27,796 nucleotides of DNA from a virus, in the IMG/VR virus record IMGVR_UViG_3300030106_006232, positions 1 to 27,796 of that record. The stretch is one strand, 5' to 3'. A model generated the notes under the pieces. The model was not told where the DNA came from. It ran no database searches and saw only the letters and a list, made by a program, of their open reading frames with translations. Shown one piece after another: positions 1 through 9,421 of this stretch (the first letter of the stretch is position 1; every line of letters begins with the position of its first letter). Position numbers and translations under genes: made by a program.

Positions 1-3000
1 TCCACCCTGATACCCCTTCTTACGGCCATCCTGATGCCAGTCGCTCTGCATCTCAAAGATAAACAGCTTCCCGTCACGCTCCTCGGCCAACAGACTGACG
101 ACCACGTCGGCGGGATCTGACCCCCAGTGCCCCGCCGTGAACGGCTGGCGCGTTTCGTCCGCGCGCTTGGGCAGCGTGACCAGGATCTCCATGTACCCAG
201 AGCCGGCCTCGCTAATGTACTGACCAAACTCCGGCGCTCCGTCGAGCTTTTCTGCCTGGGTTGGCGGAGGCTCCGCATCGAGCGCTGCGAAGTATTCGTC
301 CGCGAAGTTGGTCTTCGCCAACATCATGAGGATGAGCAGCTCATCGTTTTCGCGGGCTATGCCGGGGTCGATGTATTTGCGACCGTTAGGATACTGCTGG
401 ACGAGTTCAGCGCGCCTTCGCCCTACGAGGTCGGGATTCTCGAGGATGGAAAGATTGAGGTCGTAATCAATCAGGAGGTTCTGAAGATCGACTTGGAGGT
501 CGGGAACGTCGTAGCGCGAAAGACTTGTTGTAAAAACTGGCTCTGAGTGGTCGCCCGGCCACTCGCCAACGCTATTCTCGTAAACGATCAAAGCACGGTC
601 TATTAAAGGCGACGGCGGAAGGTCTTCCCGCAGCAGGCCCAGCCCCGAAAGGTTGCGCACATAGCCGCCAGGCATGTCGTACCGGTGAATGTCGGACAGG
701 ATGTTTGCTGCGTATCGGCTAGTAAGATTCGTCGCCTCACTCGACTCACCGCCCAGCAAGTTGACCTTGACCTGCAGCCCGCCCTCTTGCAGGAACTGGA
801 CGATGTCGCGCCTGGTCAGCTCGTCGCCGCGCTCCTCGGCCATCTCCATGTACTCGAGCAGCCCGGAGAACTCGAGCTCGTCGGCTTTGACGTTTCCCTT
901 CTCGACCTGCTTCTCGAGCGCGCTGCGGTAGTCCCCGATCGGGGCCTTCTTCGGAAGCGTGGTCGCGACCTCAAGCAGAACGGACTTCAGGCCGGGAGGC
1001 AGAAGCCCTCCCTCGTAGAACGTCTCGCCAGGCGCCGGCATGCCCTCCGGCATCGGCGGATCTTCCTGCGTCTGCAGCGCGTCGAGGATCTCGTCCATCG
1101 GAGAATCCTCAAGGGACAGGCCCGCTTCCTCGATCGCGTCGCGAATGCGGCCCCGCTCGGCCTCGACCTCGCCAATCATCTCCTCGAGCTCCGGCGGGCG
1201 CAGAGCCTCACCTCGCAGCTCGGACTCGATCGCGGCCATGATCTGCTCAGGTGACGCGCGCCGACTTTCGAGAGTGCCCGGCTCTACCTGGCCTGCTTCG
1301 CTGCCGACGTCGTCCACGTCGAAGTACGCGCCGAGCCAGGCGTGCTCCGCCATGTCGATCTCGCCGAGATCCGCCATGCCTCCTGTTCTGTACAGCCCAG
1401 GAAACGATCCCTTGCCGCGCGCTGCGACGCCCATGCTGCGCAGATCGCCGGCCAGAGGAGAGTCGGGATCGATGCCGCCCAGGTCGCGCAGGTGCGACAG
1501 GATGGGGCGCAGGGGCGCCTGGTCGGCCAGCCGGTCGCGGCCGGCGCGCATGTCCGAGACAAAGCTCTCCAGGCTTCGGCGCTCGAGACGCTGCTCCATC
1601 GTCGGGCCGTCGTAGGGCTGATCGCGCGGGTCGCCAGGCGGAACGATCTGGAGCTCCGCCTCGCGGTCGAGGATGTCGATCAGGGGCATGTTCAGCCGCT
1701 GCTGCCGCACGGCCATGACGGCCGTCGCGTAGTCTGCCAGCGATTGCGCAATGCCTGGCGGGTGCACCTTCAGGAGCTGCTCAAGGCGCTGCTCGCGGAA
1801 CGCCTCAAGTACCTCGTCGCCCTCTGTGACTTCGTCCAGGCGCTGCGCGACGGATGCGACGACTCGCTGGGCCAGCTCCTCAGTGCCCTCCAGGTCGGCC
1901 ATCTCAGCCGCCGTAAAGTCCTTCTCGTTCCAGCGCACGTGCTGCGCCAGCTCCGGCGTCTGCGCCGAGCCTGCCAGGTAGGTCAGAAAGTCAGCGACAG
2001 GGATCTGGAAGTCCGCGCCCGTTTCGTAGGCGACGCCGTCCTGCTCCTGCAGCGCTGCGATGTTTTCCCAGGCGGCCTCAACCTCGGCCTCGTCTGCGGA
2101 CTGAAAGAACTCGCGCAGGGCTTCTCGGGTGACCTCGACGTTTTCCTCGAGCATGCCCTGGTCGACGAGGGACTGGACGTGATCGCGGAACGTCTGCGGG
2201 TCGCGCTCACGCAGTGCGCTGCCCTGGGCCTGCTGCAGAGCTCGGGCGACGATCTCGAGGCGGTGATCGGTACGGTCCTGGCGGGCGAGGTCGATCGTCG
2301 CGCTCGTCGCCTCGAACGTCCCGCCCAGGCCGCCACCAATCACGCCACCCTCAAGGCTGCCCATCAACACATGAGCCACGACAGCCTCTCGCCCTGTCAT
2401 CGTTACGACGGAACCGTCAGGCTGCGGAACGTCGACCTGGATCCCAGCAAAAGCATCGCGGCCTTCCCTCAGGTTCGCGAAGGCTTGCCACGCGTATTGG
2501 TTTATCGCCTCCAGACCTTCTGCTGCGGCCTCAAGGGCAAACCCCTCGGCGTACGCGCCGATAATGTGCTTGGTTGCCGTACGGAACGAGCGCTCTGCCA
2601 ATACCTCGCGTAGCGCGTCAGTGCTCAATCGCTGGAAGAACCCGCCCAAAATGGGAACGCGTCGCAATATGGCGAGGTGCGGCACTGAGTTGATGAGGCC
2701 CGAAACCGTCGAAGCAGCCTCGGCTAGAACGCGAGCCTGGTCGTCATCGACGTCTTCCAGGTTGCGGTAGTAATCGTAGAGGGGGCCGATGGTCTGCTCG
2801 CGCAGCGCCACAAAGCCGCCGATGTTCTGGGACGTCACAAAGCCTGCGGCCGCGCCGCCGCCAATCGTGACCGGGTTCGCGCCTAGAGCTCCAACGCCCG
2901 CCCCTACTGCAGCACCACCAGCACCGAAGCCCACGCGGTACTTGATCTCTTCCCAGAGCTCGGGGATCTCCTGCAGCATGCCGGGAACCGTTCCCGCAGC

Positions 3001-3480
3001 CATGTCGGCGTATCGCCCTTCTACTGCGGCTTCGACGACATCCAGGCCGAAGTCCGGCCGCGCGGCCTCCTGGTTTTGCAGGGCTCTCAACTCTGCCAGA
3101 CTGCCCGGCGTCGCCCGCCCGCGCATGTCCTCGCGCTGGAGCTCGCTGATGCGCTGCTGGGCGACGCCCGCACCGAACGCGTGGGGGATGGAGCGCAGCG
3201 TGCGCTCGAACAGCCCCATCTCCTCGACCATGTCGGTGACGGCCGGCACCACTTCGGGGTTGCGGCGCATGTACTCAGCCGTGCCTGGGGCCATGCCGAG
3301 CAGCTGCATGTTGGTGCGCTTCGTCTGCTCGGACAGCACCTGGTCGTGGTTGCGCTCGACCACGTCCATCGGCAGATGCATTTCGCCGGCGAGCTTGCGC
3401 GCGTTGGCGTACTGCTCCGGCTGCTTGCGCGAAGCGACGTCCAGAATGGGCTCGAGCTCACCGACAGCGTCAGTACGCAC
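1..3480 (-). CDS. giant internal virion / polyvalent protein, C-terminus off left edge
   Basis: The reading frame is open from a GTG at 3480 to base 1, giving 1160 residues with no stop; the real protein is longer. GTG is chosen because GGAGGAG lies 4 nt upstream and the start overlaps the preceding gene by 11 bp. Residues about 183-225 and 370-390 are Gly/Ala-rich and hydrophobic, like the membrane-active stretches of podovirus internal core proteins. Much of the middle is acidic and helical. Near the edge (residues 1143-1150) is EMQSDWHQ followed by a GRKKGY-type segment, a motif I associate with very large phage polyvalent or DarB-like virion proteins. It follows two smaller core-protein candidates, as T7-type internal virion genes do. 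The inferred role is ejection with the DNA, with enzymatic or protective domains carried into the host. Catalytic function is not shown. The family assignment rests on memory of motifs and position. Confidence 0.8.
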   Translation of the reverse strand, partial: MRTDAVGELEPILDVASRKQPEQYANARKLAGEMHLPMDVVERNHDQVLSEQTKRTNMQLLGMAPGTAEYMRRNPEVVPAVTDMVEEMGLFERTLRSIPHAFGAGVAQQRISELQREDMRGRATPGSLAELRALQNQEAARPDFGLDVVEAAVEGRYADMAAGTVPGMLQEIPELWEEIKYRVGFGAGGAAVGAGVGALGANPVTIGGGAAAGFVTSQNIGGFVALREQTIGPLYDYYRNLEDVDDDQARVLAEAASTVSGLINSVPHLAILRRVPILGGFFQRLSTDALREVLAERSFRTATKHIIGAYAEGFALEAAAEGLEAINQYAWQAFANLREGRDAFAGIQVDVPQPDGSVVTMTGREAVVAHVLMGSLEGGVIGGGLGGTFEATSATIDLARQDRTDHRLEIVARALQQAQGSALRERDPQTFRDHVQSLVDQGMLEENVEVTREALREFFQSADEAEVEAAWENIAALQEQDGVAYETGADFQIPVADFLTYLAGSAQTPELAQHVRWNEKDFTAAEMADLEGTEELAQRVVASVAQRLDEVTEGDEVLEAFREQRLEQLLKVHPPGIAQSLADYATAVMAVRQQRLNMPLIDILDREAELQIVPPGDPRDQPYDGPTMEQRLERRSLESFVSDMRAGRDRLADQAPLRPILSHLRDLGGIDPDSPLAGDLRSMGVAARGKGSFPGLYRTGGMADLGEIDMAEHAWLGAYFDVDDVGSEAGQVEPGTLESRRASPEQIMAAIESELRGEALRPPELEEMIGEVEAERGRIRDAIEEAGLSLEDSPMDEILDALQTQEDPPMPEGMPAPGETFYEGGLLPPGLKSVLLEVATTLPKKAPIGDYRSALEKQVEKGNVKADELEFSGLLEYMEMAEERGDELTRRDIVQFLQEGGLQVKVNLLGGESSEATNLTSRYAANILSDIHRYDMPGGYVRNLSGLGLLREDLPPSPLIDRALIVYENSVGEWPGDHSEPVFTTSLSRYDVPDLQVDLQNLLIDYDLNLSILENPDLVGRRRAELVQQYPNGRKYIDPGIARENDELLILMMLAKTNFADEYFAALDAEPPPTQAEKLDGAPEFGQYISEAGSGYMEILVTLPKRADETRQPFTAGHWGSDPADVVVSLLAEERDGKLFIFEMQSDWHQDGRKKGYQGG

Positions 3481-5062
3481 GCATCTCCTCCACCAGGGCG
3501 AACAGCTGCTCTATTCGATCGGTCACAGCCTGAGCACCGAAGTCCGCATCTCCGGTGATTTCGCCGTCGCGAATGAGCTGCTCGTACACCTGCCTGCGCA
3601 GCGTGCCTTCACCGCCACTCGTGTCATCGAGCGCGCTTTGCATGTCCGCAGGGGTCATCGTTGAGATGGGCACGTCCCAGTCGAGATACATGTAGTAGTC
3701 AATGAGCCGAGCCTCTTTCGACATGACAAAGACGTCGAACAGCTCTTGCTCGCGTTCGGGAGTCGTTACGTACGAAGGGTCCGTACGCTTGCGTGCTCGC
3801 TCGTCGAGCTCGATCGCCCGCTGCAAAACAATGCGCGCAGCAGCTCTTTCAGGAGCACTGTCGAGACGGTTATCCACGGAATACGCTGAGATGCGCTGGG
3901 TCGCGCGCCATTGCGGAGTCGACTCCCATGTCGGCTCGCGCTGGGCAAGCATGTCGTCCTGGGCCTTGCGTAGGAACTGGAAATCGCTGCGCGAAACCTT
4001 CCCCCCTAAGCCGATGGGCCAGAGGTCGACCTTCATGAACGCTTCGGGGTTTTTCTGTGCCATCTCGAGGTAGATGGCTGCTTCCTTGCCTAGGTCGGAG
4101 GTCTGCTTCCCGGTTCGCAAGCGCGTGGCAGCAGCTTCAAGCGAAATGACATCGGAGCCGGTCAGGTTGTGCTCAGGAGGTAGCTCCCCGCGGTTTTGAT
4201 AGATGTAGTCATAGGCGGCATCTAGACGTTCATTGCGTTCGACGCGCTGCTGTTCAGCATGCAGTCGTAAATCGCGCGAGAGAAGCGATTTGGTGAAGGC
4301 GGCGGTGTCGGGGTCGAGCTTGTCGTCGATCTCGCGCAGCGCCTCCTTCTCTGTCATCTCCCCCTCGATTACGTTTTCGTAGTACGCGCGCGACGCTCGC
4401 CTTCCGTCGTCGGCGACCTTCCAATCCTTTTCATGGCCGTAGATTGCGCTGTCCGTCCTGATCTGTAGTCGCGCCGCCGTGTCGGCATCGAGTACGCCCC
4501 GCTCCACGAGCAGATCCAAGCTGTCGTAGTATTTGGTCAGCCTTTCCTGATCAACGGTGCCGGTCGCTTCGGCCTCTCTTACAAGCGCTTCGCCCTCTCG
4601 GATTGCGTTCGCGCGAGTTTTGTTCAGCTGCGTCGATCGGGCCGACTGCCTGGCCTTGAGCGCATACTGTGCGCCTCGCTCCGCTGACTCCTGCTTCCAG
4701 AACCGCGCGCCAGAGCCGCGGAACCCCTCGGACGCAGACGCCGCTTTCGCATCAAACCACGACTTCATCGCCGACTCGCGATCTTCTGGTTTGGTCTTCA
4801 GGACGCCGTTTTTGTCGACATCCGTTTCGAGCCGATAGAGCTCGTCCTCCGCCTCCAGGTTGAGCTCGGCAGCAGCAACCCTCGCCTCGGATTCGCCGAG
4901 CATGTCGAAGAAGTCCACGCCAGCCATCGCGGCCTTGGCGCCAGACTTGAGCTCCTCGCCGACTTTGAGCATGGCTGCGCCAATGCCCTCGCCATACGCG
5001 CCTTGCACCTGCTGCGCTCCGGGAGCTGCTTGCTGCTGACCTCTGACGTCGAGCTTCGGCAT
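3470..5062 (-). CDS. putative internal virion (core) protein, 530 aa
   Basis: ATG at 5062 has AGGAG 8 nt upstream; the gene begins 2 bp after the stop of the 154-aa protein. The product is hydrophilic and almost entirely helical, rich in Ala, Glu and Arg, with no signal peptide or membrane segment. Residues 40-260 look like long coiled-coil helices. No catalytic motif is visible. It sits between a T7 gp14-like small core protein and the giant virion protein, the place where podoviruses encode internal core or ejection proteins (T7 gp15 equivalent by position only). The call therefore rests on synteny and composition. An alternative is a tail-associated structural protein. Confidence 0.7.
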   Translation of the reverse strand: MPKLDVRGQQQAAPGAQQVQGAYGEGIGAAMLKVGEELKSGAKAAMAGVDFFDMLGESEARVAAAELNLEAEDELYRLETDVDKNGVLKTKPEDRESAMKSWFDAKAASASEGFRGSGARFWKQESAERGAQYALKARQSARSTQLNKTRANAIREGEALVREAEATGTVDQERLTKYYDSLDLLVERGVLDADTAARLQIRTDSAIYGHEKDWKVADDGRRASRAYYENVIEGEMTEKEALREIDDKLDPDTAAFTKSLLSRDLRLHAEQQRVERNERLDAAYDYIYQNRGELPPEHNLTGSDVISLEAAATRLRTGKQTSDLGKEAAIYLEMAQKNPEAFMKVDLWPIGLGGKVSRSDFQFLRKAQDDMLAQREPTWESTPQWRATQRISAYSVDNRLDSAPERAAARIVLQRAIELDERARKRTDPSYVTTPEREQELFDVFVMSKEARLIDYYMYLDWDVPISTMTPADMQSALDDTSGGEGTLRRQVYEQLIRDGEITGDADFGAQAVTDRIEQLFALVEEMRAY

Positions 5063-5064
5063 GG

Positions 5065-5529
5065 CTAGTTCTCCTGCAGCGCCCTTGCACCCTGGAAGCC
5101 GAGCGTTGCAATGTCAGCCGCGCCCTGGAGGCCGGAACCGGCCGCAGCGATCTTGCCCGCCGACAGTGCATTTGCGGCTGCAGCGTTTGCCTGAGCGGCT
5201 GCGTAGTTAGCGCCCATGCGCACATTGAGGGCGTCGATCTCCGCCGCACCCACCTCGTTCAGGTACGTATCGAGCGGAGTACCCAGGTCAGCGCGTACGC
5301 CGGAGGTGCCGATCGCTTCGCGCATCTTTCGGAGCCGCCGACGGTTGAGATCGCGCAGGCGCTCCTCTTCGGCGTATCCCTGCGTGCGCTTGGTGCGGGC
5401 CTGCTCTTTGAGCTGCGCGGCCTGCGCCTTGGATTGCTCGACCTGGCCGGCAACCGTAACGCCGGTGCTGGCCGCAGACATCAGGAGGGCAGCAATTCCT
5501 ACCCACACGATTGCGTCGATGCCGAACAT
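5065..5529 (-). CDS. T7 gp14-like internal virion protein, 154 aa
   Basis: ATG at 5529 follows a GGAGGG ribosome site and starts just after the tail nozzle gene. The N-terminus (residues 5-30) is a hydrophobic segment. A basic coiled-coil follows at about 31-72, then the stretch TSGVRADLGTPLDTYLNEVG, then a long Ala-rich helix. The pattern of hydrophobic N-terminus, KEQA..RR helix and a G-x-P-L-D element before an Ala-rich tail is typical of small podovirus core proteins of the gp14 type that help build the DNA ejection channel. Length and position fit that family. Residue-level function cannot be read from sequence. Confidence 0.7.
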   Translation of the reverse strand: MFGIDAIVWVGIAALLMSAASTGVTVAGQVEQSKAQAAQLKEQARTKRTQGYAEEERLRDLNRRRLRKMREAIGTSGVRADLGTPLDTYLNEVGAAEIDALNVRMGANYAAAQANAAAANALSAGKIAAAGSGLQGAADIATLGFQGARALQEN

Positions 5530-5531
5530 TT

Positions 5532-8500
5532 TCAGCCACCCTCCTCGGTCTTCATCATCGGGAAGAGTCCGACGATGGTGGCGGGCAGCGGCGTCGAGTG
5601 ACGCAGCGCAATGCGCCCGTCTTTGTCATATCCAGACGGCAGTGCCAGCCGTTGCGTGTCGCCGGTAACCAGCGGCACCACGGTGTCAGCCGCGTTGAAT
5701 GCGCTTGGCAGCACCTCGTCCATCGTGGTGAAGTCCGTGCCGTACTCGAGCCCAGGCCCGGTTTGGTCAAGGCGCGCGACGACGCGGTTGATGCGCTTCG
5801 TCTTGCCCTGAGCGGTGCCTGCGCGTGCGCCGACTTCAAGACGCATCGTCTGCACTTTTGACTCGTACGGAAGCCCGATCTGGAACGTGTTTCCGTAGGC
5901 GTCGAAGGTCACGACTCCATACGGCACGTACTCAACTGCAACCGGCTCGCCGTCCACGAGCGCAGCTGCATACGAGAACGCCAGCGGATACACATTGCGC
6001 ACGGTTTTGCTGACGATCTCCCACGTACCCGGACCAGACGGCAAGTCGGCACCGGAGGCCGGGCCGGAGGTGGTCAACCCGTCGTGAGGCACCAGGTCGA
6101 GAATGCGATCGGACGAATTCGTCGTGACCGAACCGATCAAATACACGCGACCGACGCCGGTCGTCTGGCCATTGCCAAACGAAACCAGGCGCACGAAATC
6201 GCCCGCGACGCCGTCGGTCATATTTGATGTCTGGATCGCCGCGATCGTCCCGTACGCAGAATGCGAGCGCGTGGCTGATGTAAACGACAAACCAGTGGGG
6301 AATGACCGCGTGACTGCCAAATCAAGGAACTGCGCGTCGTTCCGCGCCGTATTCGGCTCCCAGGGTCGCGCCAGGTACTCAATCGTGCGCTTCTTGGCTC
6401 CCGACGGCGGGGTATCGGTATCGCGCTCAACCAGCATCCAGAGCTGATCCTGATCGCCATCGGGGTGAGGAATGACCGCGATCGAAAGCACCTTTGGGTT
6501 CTTGCCGCCGAGCTCGTGCGTCGCCCAGGCCACGACGTCCTGCGTGCGCTCGTAGGTGAGGCTCCGCAGCTTCCCGTCTTCGGTGATGCACCAGAGCAAT
6601 CGGTACGGCTCGTGCTGCAGCACCATCTGCTTCACGTTGCCGTCGAGGATGTCCTCGCAGAGCGCAGTCAGGTCGGGGGCCACAAACGAATCAGATTCAA
6701 ACTGATACTTGAGCTCGTGGATCTTCTGGCCTGCGCGCTGCGCAAACACAATCCCGGCGTCGATGCCGATCGCCTGGGTGCCAGGGCGGCAGCCGTACTC
6801 GCTGCGCCGACGGACCTGGAAGTTGTCGCGGCTCAGGGCCTCGTCGCGATTCTGAGAGCCAAGCGTGAACTCGCCTCCGCGCGTGCCGATGAAGAGCGTG
6901 TCTTCATGGCCGATCAGCCACTCAATCGCGTTCTGCTTGCGATTGTGGAGCGTGAAGTCCAAGCCGACCGCGTGCTCTCCGATCGCCTGGTAGTTCTCGT
7001 AGTCGGCAACGCCTGAGCCCCAAACAGTTTGCGGGAAGCTGGTTGTGCCGCCCCAATAGAGACGGTCCTGGTGAAAGGCGACCGAGCGCGGATAGCCGTA
7101 CTCTCCTGACCAGGCCGAAATCGTCCACCTCGAGGTCGCGGCGCCGGCCTGACGTCGGTACACGACGCCGTCTGTAGCGGCATCCGTTTCCGTTAACGTG
7201 TTAACCCCGGTCAGCGCAAACGTCCCGGCGGCGATGTCGGCGCTCGCAACCACGTACGTATTGCCGTCGATGGTCATGCCAGTGCCATCAATCCGCACAT
7301 AGTCGCCGTTCGCGTAGTTGTGGCCCTCTGCCGTGACGACGGCCGGATTGGCCTTGGTGACAGCCGACACCGATACGCCGGGCTGATACGTGAAGCCGCT
7401 CGCCACGACGCTGGCCGGCAGCCGAACGCCGTCTGTGTTTACGTCGATCACGCAAACCGTATTCGTCAGGCCAGCGGTCGGGCTCGTGTTGCCACCAACG
7501 CTTAGGATCTTTCCATACCCGTAGCCGTCATTGACGTACGTCCACTCGGAGTAGGCTTTGCCGTCGTCGAACGTGCCCGCATCGTGCACGGGCGGCTCTT
7601 GCCCGGTCGCGCTCTTTTCCGGGTTGCGCGAGCCGTTCCACCAGGCTTGCCCTGCGAAGTCGTACACGCGGCCGTCGTAGTAGACCAAGCCCTCGCCGGC
7701 TGACGAAGACGTCATGCCGAGATTGAGGTAGGTAGTGCTTGCTTTCCACTTCGGGTGCTCGGACGCGTAGAGCTCGCGGAGCCGCACGTAGCTTCCGATC
7801 ATTGCCGACTTAAAGATCGCCGAGCTCGCGGTCAGCGTGACGCTGGTTCCGGTGGCTGCGCTTGCGCCTACCGTGATTGACTGGTCGGCGTTCTCGACGT
7901 TGAAGGGCGGCTCTTTCGGAGCGATTGCGCTGTAAGACCAGTTGAGCGCACCCAGGCGGCTTAGCTTTGCCGGCGGATGATTGGGCGAGGCAATGAACAG
8001 CACGTCATTGCTTTGCTCGAATGCCAGGCCGTCTACTTCCGCGCTCAGGTACGGCACGCCGGTCGTCAGCGTATAGACGCGCGCCACCGTGCCGCCCGTG
8101 CCCGTCGGATAGCCGCCGTTGTAAACGGCCTCGAGTTCAAACGTGTGTGTGGTCGCGTTGTCGACTACGAAATAGCCGTCGTTGAGCGAGGTCATTCCAG
8201 AGTTCTGAACGTGCACGACGTCGCCGTCAGAGAACCCGTGACTCGTCACCGTCACTACGACCTGATTCGGGTAGCTGGGGTTGGTCGGCGAACCAGCGAT
8301 GGCCTTCGTCGACTCGAGCAGGGGCGCCCCGTTCTGATAGATCCGAACGTATTGCTCTCCGAATTCGAGCATGTACGCCTGCTCTCGGCTGTATTCAAAC
8401 GAAACTAGGCGGACGTTCTTGTCGGCGTATTTTGCATCGAGAGCGAACCGCGTGCCTGGTCGCTTGACCGCAGGCCCCTGCACCGTAGGGATGAAGTTCT

Positions 8501-8609
8501 CAAGCTCGTTGCAGCCCGCCTGGTACTTGGCGAGGTCGACACGCGCCTGCAGACGCGGACCTAGACGTCCGGCGTTAAATGCCTGCACCAGGGGGTTCGC
8601 GCTTGCCAT
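5532..8609 (-). CDS. tail tubular protein B-like (nozzle) protein, 1025 aa
   Basis: The protein opens with the signature of phage tail nozzle proteins: FNAGRLGPRL, a VDLAKY element, then NFIPTVQGPAVKRPGT at residues 38-53. A second hallmark, FHQDRLYWGGT, lies at 512-522. This T7 gp12-like family forms the distal podovirus tail tube together with the gp11-like adaptor encoded immediately upstream (the genes overlap by one base, TAATG). Two inserted repeats, about 115-178 and 413-485, carry the pattern VVT..HG/HNY..GD.V.I..SGMT, resembling the FCCH-type beta domains often inserted in phage tail proteins. ATG at 8609 has TGAGG upstream. The protein is larger than T7 gp12 because of these inserts. 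Confidence 0.88.
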   Translation of the reverse strand: MASANPLVQAFNAGRLGPRLQARVDLAKYQAGCNELENFIPTVQGPAVKRPGTRFALDAKYADKNVRLVSFEYSREQAYMLEFGEQYVRIYQNGAPLLESTKAIAGSPTNPSYPNQVVVTVTSHGFSDGDVVHVQNSGMTSLNDGYFVVDNATTHTFELEAVYNGGYPTGTGGTVARVYTLTTGVPYLSAEVDGLAFEQSNDVLFIASPNHPPAKLSRLGALNWSYSAIAPKEPPFNVENADQSITVGASAATGTSVTLTASSAIFKSAMIGSYVRLRELYASEHPKWKASTTYLNLGMTSSSAGEGLVYYDGRVYDFAGQAWWNGSRNPEKSATGQEPPVHDAGTFDDGKAYSEWTYVNDGYGYGKILSVGGNTSPTAGLTNTVCVIDVNTDGVRLPASVVASGFTYQPGVSVSAVTKANPAVVTAEGHNYANGDYVRIDGTGMTIDGNTYVVASADIAAGTFALTGVNTLTETDAATDGVVYRRQAGAATSRWTISAWSGEYGYPRSVAFHQDRLYWGGTTSFPQTVWGSGVADYENYQAIGEHAVGLDFTLHNRKQNAIEWLIGHEDTLFIGTRGGEFTLGSQNRDEALSRDNFQVRRRSEYGCRPGTQAIGIDAGIVFAQRAGQKIHELKYQFESDSFVAPDLTALCEDILDGNVKQMVLQHEPYRLLWCITEDGKLRSLTYERTQDVVAWATHELGGKNPKVLSIAVIPHPDGDQDQLWMLVERDTDTPPSGAKKRTIEYLARPWEPNTARNDAQFLDLAVTRSFPTGLSFTSATRSHSAYGTIAAIQTSNMTDGVAGDFVRLVSFGNGQTTGVGRVYLIGSVTTNSSDRILDLVPHDGLTTSGPASGADLPSGPGTWEIVSKTVRNVYPLAFSYAAALVDGEPVAVEYVPYGVVTFDAYGNTFQIGLPYESKVQTMRLEVGARAGTAQGKTKRINRVVARLDQTGPGLEYGTDFTTMDEVLPSAFNAADTVVPLVTGDTQRLALPSGYDKDGRIALRHSTPLPATIVGLFPMMKTEEGG

Positions 8610-9181
8610 TAGCGCCTCAACCGAGCGAGCAGCCAGTCATCCTCGTCGAAGGCCCTCGGCGAGGATTCCTGCCCGTCAGCCATCTTGGCGCGCGTCATCG
8701 TCTCGTTGAACAGCTCATGGAGCTGGCCGCGCTTCGTGTTGGATTGAGTGATCGCCTCGCAGAGCTCAAGGGCGACAGCGTGAGACAGGGCTTCGACCAG
8801 GAGCGGGTCGAACACGCCGCTGTCCGTCTCGTCTTTCGCGTAAAGGATGCCGAGCGGGGCATCCAGATCGCAGAGCAGCTTCCGGCCTTCGACGGCCCAA
8901 TACTGCTCGGAGTCGTCCGTGTCGATGTCGAACACAGCCAGGCAGTCGTGCGGCAGCTGGTACTCGTAGTCGTACCCCCAGGCGGGAGTCGTCGCGAGCT
9001 TGGCCAGCGTCGTCCTGGTCGTGGTCGAGTTCCACGGGTGCGCCCGAATCACGGCCGGCCGGACGCGAGCCCAGGCCGACGAAGCAAGCCTCGCCTCCTG
9101 GGTCGCGTCAGACAGGGACGTGATGAGCGTCTCGCCGAGCAGCATTAGCCCGCCGTTGACGATGTCGACGGTGGACGCCAA
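8609..9181 (-). CDS. tail tubular protein A-like (head-tail adaptor), 190 aa
   Basis: The sequence shows the usual gp11-type pattern: an N-terminal helix with GGLMLLGE, then EARLASSAWARVRPAVIRAH, a HPWNS motif (about residues 47-51), and YDYEYQLPHDCLAVFDI. In T7-like virions this protein forms the ring between the portal and the nozzle. TTG at 9181 is the start: AGGAGG precedes it and it begins 3 bp after the stop of the small upstream gene. The length matches the family. The next gene is the nozzle, as in other podoviruses. Confidence 0.85.
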   Translation of the reverse strand: MASTVDIVNGGLMLLGETLITSLSDATQEARLASSAWARVRPAVIRAHPWNSTTTRTTLAKLATTPAWGYDYEYQLPHDCLAVFDIDTDDSEQYWAVEGRKLLCDLDAPLGILYAKDETDSGVFDPLLVEALSHAVALELCEAITQSNTKRGQLHELFNETMTRAKMADGQESSPRAFDEDDWLLARLRR

Positions 9182-9184
9182 CCG

Positions 9185-9367
9185 CTAGCCCTCCTGCTGG
9201 AGGAGCTGGGCGCGACATGCGTCGATCGCAGCCGAGAGCTCGGCCGTACCGACCGTGTCGTTGTACACGATGGACACGATGTTGCTGCCGGCCAGAGAAC
9301 CGGCGGCCGTGTTCGACACGTCCTGCAGGCTCTGGTGGCCCGTCGTCGTGATCGTTCGAGTGGCCAT
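9185..9367 (-). CDS. small hypothetical protein in head-tail junction, 60 aa
   Basis: ATG at 9367 has GGAGG 7 nt upstream, and the stop is 3 bp before the adaptor start, so it is almost certainly translated. The protein begins MATRTITTTG and ends in a helix with CRAQLLQQEG. Residues 5-40 are Thr/Ser-rich and probably beta. I do not recognise the family. It lies between the cement protein and the tail adaptor, preceded by a GC-rich hairpin. A small virion component or assembly factor is a guess from position. Confidence 0.65.
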   Translation of the reverse strand: MATRTITTTGHQSLQDVSNTAAGSLAGSNIVSIVYNDTVGTAELSAAIDACRAQLLQQEG

Positions 9368-9381
9368 AGGTGGGCCTCCGA

Positions 9382-9409
9382 AGGCCCCGACCCAAACGAG
9401 CCGGGGCCT
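9382..9409 (-). terminator. GC-rich hairpin between head and tail genes
   Basis: An exact inverted repeat, AGGCCCCG (9382-9389) and CGGGGCCT (9402-9409), with a 12-nt loop lies in the 54-bp gap between the cement and 60-aa genes. No T-run follows on the leftward strand, so it may be an attenuator or mRNA-stabilising stem that separates abundant capsid mRNA from tail mRNA rather than a full terminator. Confidence 0.45.
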
Positions 9410-9421
9410 CCCGTTTGAGGA

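Noticed and set aside
1342-2613. 423-codon rightward open frame
   Set aside because: It is antisense to the giant virion protein, whose frame is open for 1160 codons with a strong ribosome site and recognisable motifs. High GC creates long antisense frames.
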